Origin: Sulfurimonas sp.
Lineage (GTDB): Bacteria; Campylobacterota; Campylobacteria; Campylobacterales; Sulfurimonadaceae
NCBI RefSeq assembly: GCF_029027585.1
Contig: NZ_CP093397.1
Coordinates: 620,001 to 684,000 of the forward strand
DNA length: 64,000 nt
Direction of reading: 5' to 3'
Each line of letters opens with the position of its first letter. Within the stretch, counting starts at the first letter, position 1. This document shows positions 18,070 to 26,134 of the stretch, piece after piece. A model generated the notes under the pieces. The model was not told the origin of the DNA, searched no databases, and worked only from the letters and a program-made list of their open reading frames with translations. The position numbers were made by a program, and so were the translations under genes.

Positions 18070-18657
18070 TTATTTTAGAAGTAGAGCTAAAGCTAGTCTA
18101 TCTTTTACATAAAGTTTTTTATAGATGCTTTGAGCATGTGCTTTAACTGTTCTTGGAGTGATTTCTAATTTTTGAGCAACATTTTTGTATGTATCACCAT
18201 CTTTAAGAAGCAATGCTACTTCTTTTTCTCTCTCACTTAGTTTTACAAGTATAAAAGAAACATCTCTTGATTCTTGAACTGGTATTTGATTTATAAGTAG
18301 AGATGTAAACTCTGGATGCAACCAAATCATACCTTCTTTCATCGTTTGGATTGCAGAAAGTATAAAATGTTCTTGCATAAGTGCATTTCCATAAGCCTTT
18401 GCACCAAGAGCTAGAACCTCTCTTGCAACTTTAATATCTGGTACACGATGTAAAACTAAAACAAGATTATCATTTTTACTCAATTGTATAATCATCTCTT
18501 TTCCCTTAGAATTAAAAGCTGAATAGTTAACAATTACAATATTCCCAAAAGAGTTTTGCAACTCTGATAATTCATCAAAAACTACATAGTCTTTTTTTAT
18601 AGCTTTTTCCCAATACTCAAGTAAATTTATATCATCACTATAAAGTATAATATCCAT
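18070..18657 (-). CDS. LuxR-family transcription regulator with degenerate receiver
   Basis: A 195-residue regulator: N-terminal receiver-like domain (1-120) and C-terminal LuxR-type helix-turn-helix (about 133-195: LSEREKEVALLLKDGDTYKN, then ITPRTVKAHAQSIYKKL). The acidic pair D8/D9 is present, but the phospho-acceptor position after the third strand is Asn44 (IVIVNYSAF) instead of Asp, so normal phosphorylation is unlikely. This organisation recalls biofilm regulators such as CsgD or VpsT, whose receivers are also atypical, but I see no c-di-GMP motif to prove it. It lies between the secretion genes and the adhesin, next to a dyad, and probably controls the adhesin. Confidence 0.85.
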   Translation of the reverse strand: MDIILYSDDINLLEYWEKAIKKDYVVFDELSELQNSFGNIVIVNYSAFNSKGKEMIIQLSKNDNLVLVLHRVPDIKVAREVLALGAKAYGNALMQEHFILSAIQTMKEGMIWLHPEFTSLLINQIPVQESRDVSFILVKLSEREKEVALLLKDGDTYKNVAQKLEITPRTVKAHAQSIYKKLYVKDRLALALLLK

Positions 18658-18659
18658 GC

Positions 18660-20012
18660 TTATCTCTCCGTAAATGTGTATTGTTTTGTTTTTAAAATAG
18701 GTTTGAGTATATAATCAAGCACACTTTTTTGTCCTGTTATAATATCAACACTTACTGTCATTCCAGGGATTATTTTAAGCTGCTTAGATACATCACCAAT
18801 AAAATTTTTATCTGTTTTAATCCTAACTGTATAAAAAACATTATCTTTTTGGTCTGTTACAGTATCCGCACTAATTAAAACAACCTCTCCATCTAAACCA
18901 CCATAAATAGAAAAATCATAAGCAGAAAATTTAACTATTGCTTTTTGTCCAAAATATATAAAAGCTATATCTGAAGGTTTAATTTTCACCTCAACTAACA
19001 AGGCATCATCACTTGGAACTATTTCGATTATATCTGCCCCTGGTTTGATAACACCACCAATAGTATGAACAAATAATTCTTGAACTATTCCTTTCATAGG
19101 TGAGCGAACTATGGTACGACTTACTTGGTCTTTGAGCGCAGTCGAGTTCGCTCTTAAACCTCTTAACTCAGCAACTGCTTCATTTAGTTTTACTTTTGCT
19201 TCACTTTTATAAACTAACTTTGTTTCATTAATCCTACTTTTAACTTCTTTTATAGCTGATTTTAACCTTGGAATAGATTTTTTTGTTGCACTATATCTAG
19301 CTTCTATCTCATTAGCTTCTCTTTGTAGTTTTAAAAAATCTCTTTTTGAACTAACCCCTCGAGCAACCATAGGACTTGTCATTCTTACTTCTTTTGTAAC
19401 TAACTCTGTTGATGATTTAAGATGTTTTTCTTGAGTTTTTGCTTCTGAGAGTTCTTGTCTTTTTTGAACAAGTTGTTCTCTTAATGCATTTAGTTTTGAG
19501 TTTAGTTGTCTTTTGTTAATGTTGTATAAACTCTCTTCATTATTTACAAAAATAGGTATTCTTTCTTTTAACTCTTTATCTACTTTAAATTTTTCTCCAC
19601 TTGATTCTGCTGTTAATCTATGAATCCTAGCTTCAATAGCATCTGCTTTAATCGCGTTTGAGCTAAATGATGAACGAGATTTTTCATTGTTAATTTTTAA
19701 AAGGATTTGTCCTTTTTTTACATTTTGTCCTTTTCTCACTAAGATATCTTCAACTATTCCACCTTCAAGATTTTGAATCATTTGATTCTCTCCACTTGGA
19801 ATAATCTCACCATCTCCCCTAGCAATTTCATCAATAAGAGCAAAATTTGCCCAGGCTAAAAATATAGCAATAGCCACAATCCAAAAATATAATACAACTC
19901 TAAGAGTAGCAGGGGTAACTTGAATAACAGCAGCACTTAAAGAGTGCATAAACTCATAATCCTGAGCGGATAAGTTTTTTTCAACTTCATTTTTCTTAAA
20001 CATTTTTTCCAC
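18660..20012 (-). CDS. Type I secretion membrane fusion protein (HlyD/LapC family)
   Basis: Periplasmic adaptor linking the inner-membrane exporter to TolC. The 450-residue protein has a short cytoplasmic N-terminus, one membrane segment (about 43-62, FWIVAIAIFLAWANFALI), a split lipoyl motif (GGIVEDILVRKGQNVKKGQILLK), a long coiled-coil hairpin (about 120-290) and the second lipoyl half with the typical RSPMKGIVQELFVHTIGGVI. The C-terminal HlyD beta domain follows. It overlaps the ABC transporter gene by 17 bases. Family length and order match lapBC-type systems. Confidence 0.94.
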   Translation of the reverse strand: MEKMFKKNEVEKNLSAQDYEFMHSLSAAVIQVTPATLRVVLYFWIVAIAIFLAWANFALIDEIARGDGEIIPSGENQMIQNLEGGIVEDILVRKGQNVKKGQILLKINNEKSRSSFSSNAIKADAIEARIHRLTAESSGEKFKVDKELKERIPIFVNNEESLYNINKRQLNSKLNALREQLVQKRQELSEAKTQEKHLKSSTELVTKEVRMTSPMVARGVSSKRDFLKLQREANEIEARYSATKKSIPRLKSAIKEVKSRINETKLVYKSEAKVKLNEAVAELRGLRANSTALKDQVSRTIVRSPMKGIVQELFVHTIGGVIKPGADIIEIVPSDDALLVEVKIKPSDIAFIYFGQKAIVKFSAYDFSIYGGLDGEVVLISADTVTDQKDNVFYTVRIKTDKNFIGDVSKQLKIIPGMTVSVDIITGQKSVLDYILKPILKTKQYTFTER

Positions 20013-22158
20013 CCCCTAATTGCGCAGTAACTTCATCTTTTGGTCCATCTAAAAGAACCTTTGAATGATGCATCACTATAACTCTATCTACTAAAGCTAA
20101 AAGTCCTAATTTTTGAGTAACAAGAATTAAAGTTTCTTTTTTAAACTCAACATTAAACCTTTTCATTATGCCATTTTCAGTTGTTTGGTCCATAGAGTTT
20201 GTAGGTTCGTCCATAAGCATGATAGAACTGTTTTGCATTAAAGCTCGAGCAACACCTACACTTTGTCTTTGTCCACCTGAAAGACCTGCACCTCTTTCAC
20301 CTATTTGCATCTCATATCCTCTTGGATGTGTTCTAACAAAATCATCAACTCCACTTATTTGTGAAGCATAGATAACATCTCCTATATCAGGATGTAAATC
20401 AGAAGATACTATGTTATCTTTTATAGTACCTCTAAAAAGATTTACATCTTGAGGAACATAACCAATAAAACGGCGTAAATCTGCTGGGTCAATTTGAGAG
20501 ATATCAATATCATCAATAAGTATAGTTCCGCTATCTGGGTCATAAAGCTTAAGTATTAGTTTGGCAATTGTTGATTTTCCAGAACCTATGCGACCAATAA
20601 TTGCAACTTTTTCACCTGCATTTATTACAAAACTTACATTTTGTATTGCTGGCATCTCTGCATCTGGATATGTAAAAGTCACATCTTTAAATTCTATTTT
20701 TCCACTAAAACTCGGTCGTTCAACAAACTCTTCGCCCTCTTCTCTCTCCATATCTTGAGAGATTATATTATTTAAAGTATCATAAGAACTTCTAGCATCT
20801 GAGTAGTTTGAAATCAAACCAGCAGCTTGACCCATAGGAGCAACTGTTCTTGAAGTTAAAATCACAACTGCAATAAGTCCACCCATAGTTAGCTCAAACT
20901 CTTGAATAAGATATACTCCAAAAACAACTACGAAAACAGTATTTAGCTGAATAAACAAGTTTGTGACATTTGGAATAGAAGAAGATAATATACGAGATTT
21001 AAGATTTTTTTCTGCTATCTCCCCTGTTGTTTCTTCCCATTCCCACTGCTGTTTACCTGTCATACTCATAGACTTTACAGTTTCTATATTTTGAAGAGTT
21101 TCAATCAAGATACCATTTTTCTTTGCACTTGCTTCATGTGAACTTTCTATTGACTCTCTTAATGGTTTTCTAATAAGAAGAGCGTAAGCTAAGATAAGAA
21201 ACATAGTAGTCATTGGAACAAAAACCAGAAAACCACCTATATAGTAAATAACCATTAAAAAGATTATCGCAAAAGGCAGGTCAATTATAGCCGTCATAGT
21301 AGCAGTTGTAAAAAATGAACGAACTGACTCAAAATCTTTCATATTATTTGCAAAAGAGCCAACTGACTGAGGGTGAACTGCCATTTTTAAATTTAGAACT
21401 TTCTCAAAAATTATACTTGACATAATGATGTCACTCTTTTTTCCAGCCAACTCAAGCATATATCCACGAGTGATTTTTAAGAAAAAATCTAAAACATAAA
21501 CAAAAACTATGCCTATAGTAAAGACCATCAAAGTTTCTTGAGCATTGTTTGGGATAACTCTATCATAAACATTCATGGTAAAAAGTGGAGTTGCTAAAAC
21601 AAAAACATTTATAAGAAGTGACGCCCATAAAACATCTCTGTATATAGTACGAGAAAGATTAAGCGTACTCCAAAACCAGTGTTTAGATTTTACATTTAAA
21701 GTGCGAGATTTTTTAGAATCATACTCAAACCTTTTTTTAAGTAAAAATCCATAACCCAAATACTCTTTTTCTAATTCTGATACTTTTACCCACTCTTGTG
21801 AGCCTTCTCCATCTGGATATATAATTTTAACTTCGCTTCTATCTTCAGAAAACTTCTCTAATATACAAGAATTATCATTGCTTAAGAGAATAATCATCGG
21901 TAGATGGAGTTGAAGCATTGCAGGGATTTCTCTTTTTATAAGAGTTGATTTTAAACCTGCCCTTGTAGCAACTCTTGAAAAAAGTGATTTTGATTTTGTT
22001 CCGATTGAAAAAAGTTTTGAGTTTCCATCTTTTGCATAAACAGGAAGCCCCGCGAGTAAAGCTTCTGCGCTAAAAGGCTTATGAAAGAGTTTTGTATATA
22101 AAACAAGAGAGTCAAGTAATGAATCTTCTTTAACTGATATTCCAACTCTTTCATTCAT
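19996..22158 (-). CDS. Type I secretion ABC transporter (LapB/HlyB-like)
   Basis: Inner-membrane ATP-driven exporter for the adhesin. The 720-residue protein has an N-terminal C39-peptidase-like domain (1-135). It has no recognisable catalytic Cys in the expected N-terminal position, so it should dock the substrate rather than cleave it. A six-helix ABC exporter membrane domain (about 165-440) follows, then a nucleotide-binding domain with Walker A IIGRIGSGKST, signature LSGGQRQSVGVARAL and Walker B IMLMDEPT. An SD-preceded ATG starts the gene 21 bases after the OmpA gene. The substrate is inferred from synteny with the adhesin. Confidence 0.94.
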   Translation of the reverse strand: MNERVGISVKEDSLLDSLVLYTKLFHKPFSAEALLAGLPVYAKDGNSKLFSIGTKSKSLFSRVATRAGLKSTLIKREIPAMLQLHLPMIILLSNDNSCILEKFSEDRSEVKIIYPDGEGSQEWVKVSELEKEYLGYGFLLKKRFEYDSKKSRTLNVKSKHWFWSTLNLSRTIYRDVLWASLLINVFVLATPLFTMNVYDRVIPNNAQETLMVFTIGIVFVYVLDFFLKITRGYMLELAGKKSDIIMSSIIFEKVLNLKMAVHPQSVGSFANNMKDFESVRSFFTTATMTAIIDLPFAIIFLMVIYYIGGFLVFVPMTTMFLILAYALLIRKPLRESIESSHEASAKKNGILIETLQNIETVKSMSMTGKQQWEWEETTGEIAEKNLKSRILSSSIPNVTNLFIQLNTVFVVVFGVYLIQEFELTMGGLIAVVILTSRTVAPMGQAAGLISNYSDARSSYDTLNNIISQDMEREEGEEFVERPSFSGKIEFKDVTFTYPDAEMPAIQNVSFVINAGEKVAIIGRIGSGKSTIAKLILKLYDPDSGTILIDDIDISQIDPADLRRFIGYVPQDVNLFRGTIKDNIVSSDLHPDIGDVIYASQISGVDDFVRTHPRGYEMQIGERGAGLSGGQRQSVGVARALMQNSSIMLMDEPTNSMDQTTENGIMKRFNVEFKKETLILVTQKLGLLALVDRVIVMHHSKVLLDGPKDEVTAQLGGGKNV

Positions 22159-22179
22159 TACTCTACCTTCGTTTTTTTA

Positions 22180-23331
22180 TTATTGTGCGCTATAAGAAAG
22201 CTTAACCTCTATACGACGATTAATTGCTCTACCCTCTTTTGTTCTATTGCTTTGAACTGGATCCAGCTCACCTCTACCTTTAGAAGTAAGTCTAGATGCT
22301 TCAACACCCTCATATATTAGTGCAGATTTTGCTGCAGCTGCTCTTCTTTGAGATAACCTCATATTGAGTTCTGCTTTACCAGTACTATCTGTATGACCAA
22401 TGATTTTGGCATTAAACACAGGATTTTGTTTTAAGAAAACAGCAAAGGCAACTACCTTCTCATAAGAAGATTTTAGTATCTTATCTGAATTTGGTTTAAA
22501 TGTTATTGCTAACTCTTTACTTAGAGCACATCCTGTTGGATCAACACTAACGCCTTTTGGTGTATCTGGACATCTGTCTTTATAATCAACAACCCCATCG
22601 CCATCACTATCTAACGGGCATCCTTTTTTATCTACTTCCACACCAATAGGTGTTTTAGGACATTCATCCTTATAATCAATAACCCCATCTTTATCACTAT
22701 CAACAGGGCAACCATAACTATCTACAGTTGCTCCCCTTGGCGTCGCTGGGCATCTATCCACACTATCAAAAACACCATCTTTATCACTATCAATATCTTC
22801 AGGGAACATTACATATAAAGTAACCATTACGCGATTTGAAAGCTCTTTTCCTTGTGTCAATGCATCACTAAAAGCCATATCTTTACCACCACGATAAGAT
22901 AAAATCATAAGTTCTTCATTGATTTCATTTTTCACTAAAGCATCTTGAATAAATTTAGCATTTTTTCTACTAAGATCCATTGTTTGTTTAGTGTCAACTT
23001 CTACTCTCTCATAACTTGAAATGATAGTTTGTGCTTCTGGAGTATGTCCTATAATGCTAATACGAACACTCTCCCCACTTACAATATACTTTTTAAGAGT
23101 ATTTGTTATATCTTGAAGTTGTGTAGTATTTGTATCTTCATTCATCTCATCTTCTAAATCATCTTCATCAAAAATTAAAGGCTCAAATCTGATAATTTCT
23201 TTAAAATCACCATACATTAAAGCATCTAGTTTCATTTTAGAAACATTAGACTCTTGCTCTATTTTATAGTCATAATCATAAGTTCCCCCGAACAAAGAGT
23301 ATGCAAAGATTAATATTAGTAAGTATTTCAT
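22180..23331 (-). CDS. OmpA-family protein with thrombospondin type 3 repeats
   Basis: A 383-residue exported protein. It has a signal peptide (1-15, LLILIFAYSLFG), an N-terminal domain of about 160 residues (with the OmpA-like IRISIIGHTPEA), three to four calcium-type TSP3 repeats of the form DSDKDGVIDYKDECPKTP (about 180-265), and a C-terminal OmpA peptidoglycan-binding domain (IIGHTDSTGKAELNMRLSQR, then INRRIEV). It is translationally coupled to the TolC-OmpA fusion: the A of its ATG is the last base of the preceding stop. Its C-terminal half is paralogous to that of the fusion. It probably anchors or opens the secretion channel at the cell wall. Confidence 0.9.
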   Translation of the reverse strand: MKYLLILIFAYSLFGGTYDYDYKIEQESNVSKMKLDALMYGDFKEIIRFEPLIFDEDDLEDEMNEDTNTTQLQDITNTLKKYIVSGESVRISIIGHTPEAQTIISSYERVEVDTKQTMDLSRKNAKFIQDALVKNEINEELMILSYRGGKDMAFSDALTQGKELSNRVMVTLYVMFPEDIDSDKDGVFDSVDRCPATPRGATVDSYGCPVDSDKDGVIDYKDECPKTPIGVEVDKKGCPLDSDGDGVVDYKDRCPDTPKGVSVDPTGCALSKELAITFKPNSDKILKSSYEKVVAFAVFLKQNPVFNAKIIGHTDSTGKAELNMRLSQRRAAAAKSALIYEGVEASRLTSKGRGELDPVQSNRTKEGRAINRRIEVKLSYSAQ

Positions 23332-25349
23332 TATATCTCCTCACTTGTTTTGCTTAACTCAATGTCAACACGACGATTTAAGTTTAAGCCTTCGGCTGTT
23401 TCATTACTTGCTATTGGTTCTTCTTCTCCACGACCTTCACTACTGAGTCTTTGTGTATTAACACCTTGATTTTGTAAAGCTTTTTTTATAGCTTTAGATC
23501 TACTATCTGAAAGTTTAAGATTTGCGCTAGCATCACCTATGTTGTTTGTATGCCCTATTATATGTACATTATAATCTAAATTTGCTTTTAAAAATCCCGC
23601 CAATACATCTATTTCTGTTTTTGAATCACTTGGAATATTAGAACTACTTGCTGAAAAATTAACTCTTAAACTCAATGATATTGTGCATCCTTTTTCATCA
23701 ACCGTATATCCAATTGGTGTTTTAGGACATTTGTCCGCATAATCTTTTACACCATCAAAGTCACTGTCAAGTGCACAACCATCTGGAGAAACTTTCGCAT
23801 TTATTGGAGTAAGAGGACAAGAATCTTTGGCATCTATAACACCATCAGAATCACTATCTCTCATCATTTTTTTACAACCATAAGGCATAATATTGTTAGC
23901 TTTTAAAGAGTTGTCACAAAGATCTATATTATCAGGAATCTCATCATTGTCTGAATCTAGTTTTACAGGAAGAGTATCTAAGATTTCTAAGGCTTCAGAA
24001 CCACTATAAAGGTTTACTTTTGCAGCATGTTTATTAACATCGCCAGTTACTGCAGTTACTAAAAGTCCCATAGCGTCTAAGATACGATACTTTGCAAAAA
24101 GTTGGTCATACTCAGCTTTAATGATTTGACTTCTAGAGTTTATCACATCGTTTTGAGATGCTAAAAGGTCAAGTAAAGAACGACGACCTAAATCATATTC
24201 TTCTTCATATAGGCTAAGCGTACTCTCTGAGAATGAACTATAATCTCTTAAATCTTTTAGCTGTTCACCAATCATCTGATAAGCATTCCAAGAAAGATTT
24301 AAACCTTCTATCACTTGTCTTTTTAAATCTCTTTTTATCTCTATCTCTTGGTTTATTTTACTTAGATGCTTTTGGATATTTGCTTTATCTGCTCCACCAC
24401 GAAAAATATTATAGTTAAGCACTAAACGAGCACGAAATCTATCATCTGGGGAATCAAATGCATTTCTTTTTTCAACATCATTATAAAACTGGCTCATTTC
24501 AAAATCAATTTTTGGATAGTAATCTTTTTTGTGTTGTTTGTATAATTCCTGAGCACCTTTGATATTATATCTACTAACTAAAAGTGAAGGGTTATGTTCA
24601 ACAGAATACATCGCAGCTCTTTGGATACTCTCTGGCATCCCAACATTAAACTCTGGTCTTTGCATCTCGTGAACTAAAGGCATACGACCTAAAACTCTTC
24701 TAAAAGAGTACTCTGCATCTCTTGCGTTGTTTTTTTGTACTGTCAGGTTTGAACGAGCTAGTGAAAGTGAAGATTGGATTTTTTTAACTTCAGAATCAGT
24801 TGTCAATCCTGACTCAAACAAATCTTTAACTTTTTTATAAATATTTTCATTTATCTGTACATTTTCTCTAGCTGTTTGAGTAAGTTCATGTGAACGCATA
24901 ACATTTACATAAGCATCTATCATTTTAAAAGCTATATCATTTGATTTTTCTATGTAGTTATACGCAGATGCTAAGATTCTAGCTTCTTCATAATTTACTT
25001 TATGAGTAGTACCAAAACCATCAAAAAGATTTTGAGTAAAAGTCAAAGATGTTTCATAATTTCCATAATCTTGCTCAACTATATTATGACTATAATCTGA
25101 ATTATCTCCATTTTTTAATGCTCCCGCTTTGTTAAATCCAACAACTGCTCTAAAATCAAGCTGTGGATAATACTCAGAATTTGCTATATTTAAATCTTGT
25201 TGCGTAGCCCTAAAGTTTTTCAATCTCTCTTGAATAACTGGATTTGTATTTAAAACCTCAACAACACTTTCTTTAAGACTTAAGCCAAAAAGTGATGATG
25301 AAAATATAAAACTTGCTACACTAAAGATGATAAAAGATTTTTTTAACAT
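23331..25349 (-). CDS. TolC-family outer membrane channel fused to TSP3 repeats and OmpA domain
   Basis: The outer-membrane channel of the type I system with an unusual tail. The protein is 672 residues. It has a signal peptide (1-22), two TolC/OEP halves (about 25-440; coiled-coil helices and motifs such as FTQNLFDGFGTTHKVNYEEA and YNIFRGGADKANI), TSP3 repeats from about residue 465 (DSDNDEIPDN, DSDSDGVIDAKDSCPLTP, DSDFDGVKDYADKCPKTP), and an OmpA peptidoglycan-binding domain (about 565-668; IIGHTNNIGDASANLKLSDS, LNRRVDIEL). Ordinary TolC or LapE ends near 440-480 residues. The frame is continuous through the junction, so this is a genuine fusion. AAGGGG precedes the ATG. Confidence 0.92.
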   Translation of the reverse strand: MLKKSFIIFSVASFIFSSSLFGLSLKESVVEVLNTNPVIQERLKNFRATQQDLNIANSEYYPQLDFRAVVGFNKAGALKNGDNSDYSHNIVEQDYGNYETSLTFTQNLFDGFGTTHKVNYEEARILASAYNYIEKSNDIAFKMIDAYVNVMRSHELTQTARENVQINENIYKKVKDLFESGLTTDSEVKKIQSSLSLARSNLTVQKNNARDAEYSFRRVLGRMPLVHEMQRPEFNVGMPESIQRAAMYSVEHNPSLLVSRYNIKGAQELYKQHKKDYYPKIDFEMSQFYNDVEKRNAFDSPDDRFRARLVLNYNIFRGGADKANIQKHLSKINQEIEIKRDLKRQVIEGLNLSWNAYQMIGEQLKDLRDYSSFSESTLSLYEEEYDLGRRSLLDLLASQNDVINSRSQIIKAEYDQLFAKYRILDAMGLLVTAVTGDVNKHAAKVNLYSGSEALEILDTLPVKLDSDNDEIPDNIDLCDNSLKANNIMPYGCKKMMRDSDSDGVIDAKDSCPLTPINAKVSPDGCALDSDFDGVKDYADKCPKTPIGYTVDEKGCTISLSLRVNFSASSSNIPSDSKTEIDVLAGFLKANLDYNVHIIGHTNNIGDASANLKLSDSRSKAIKKALQNQGVNTQRLSSEGRGEEEPIASNETAEGLNLNRRVDIELSKTSEEI

Positions 25350-25441
25350 TCTAGATTCCCCTTATTATTTGCTATATCAGCGGTATTCTAACTAACAAAA
25401 GTGAGGAAGTAGTGAGTTTGTGGCTAGTTTGATGTTTTTTA

Positions 25442-26134
25442 TTAAATTTCTATGGTATAACCTACTCCAAACACATTTTTTATAGTTTCTTTTGGTAACT
25501 TTTTTCTTAGATTCTTTATAATTGTCTTTAGTGCAGCAACTCTATCATCATCATAACTATCCCAAACATTTCCTATGATATCATCATAACTATAAGTAAT
25601 ATTTATGTTTGAGAAAAGCAAAGATAAGATTTGTCTTTCTTTATCTGTTAAGAGTATCGTTTCATTTGTGCGTAGTTCTTCTTTTTCAAAGTCCCATCTA
25701 TATCCATCTTTTAATATTAAAACTTTTTTTGAAAATATGCTATATTTGGTTAACTCTTCTATGACAAAACTTAGTGCGTCTTTTAACTCTTTTCTAGTAA
25801 CAGGCTTTACGAGGTACTTTGTCAAACCAAGCCCAGTAGCATCTAGAAGATAGTTTAACTCTGTATGTGCACTCAAAATTATTGCCTTTGTGGTGTAGTC
25901 ATTTTCTCGTATCTTTTTAAGAAGGTCTATCCCATTTAGCTTAGGTATATTTATATCTATTATCATTATTTGAGGTTTTTTACTCTTGTATATTTCATAA
26001 GCCTCTTCTCCATCTCCAGCCTCATAAACATTTATAAAATGATTTTTCAAATACCTTACATAATTTTCCCGAATCTCTTTTTCATCTTCAATATATAAAA
26101 TCGAGTAATTCTCTTTTGTATTATTCAACTCCAA
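25442..26134 (-). CDS. OmpR/PhoB-family response regulator
   Basis: A 230-residue two-component regulator. The receiver domain (1-125) has the acidic pair E16/D17, phospho-acceptor Asp60 (MIIDINIP), a Ser/Ala switch near LSAHTEL and Lys in KYLVKPV. The C-terminal winged helix (about 140-230) contains LTDKERQILSLLF and the recognition region DRVAALKTIIKNLRKKL, ending GVGYTIEI. It overlaps the histidine kinase by 14 bases and so is its cognate partner. It lies 92 bases upstream of the TolC-OmpA fusion, making the secretion genes its likely target. Confidence 0.93.
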   Translation of the reverse strand: MELNNTKENYSILYIEDEKEIRENYVRYLKNHFINVYEAGDGEEAYEIYKSKKPQIMIIDINIPKLNGIDLLKKIRENDYTTKAIILSAHTELNYLLDATGLGLTKYLVKPVTRKELKDALSFVIEELTKYSIFSKKVLILKDGYRWDFEKEELRTNETILLTDKERQILSLLFSNINITYSYDDIIGNVWDSYDDDRVAALKTIIKNLRKKLPKETIKNVFGVGYTIEI

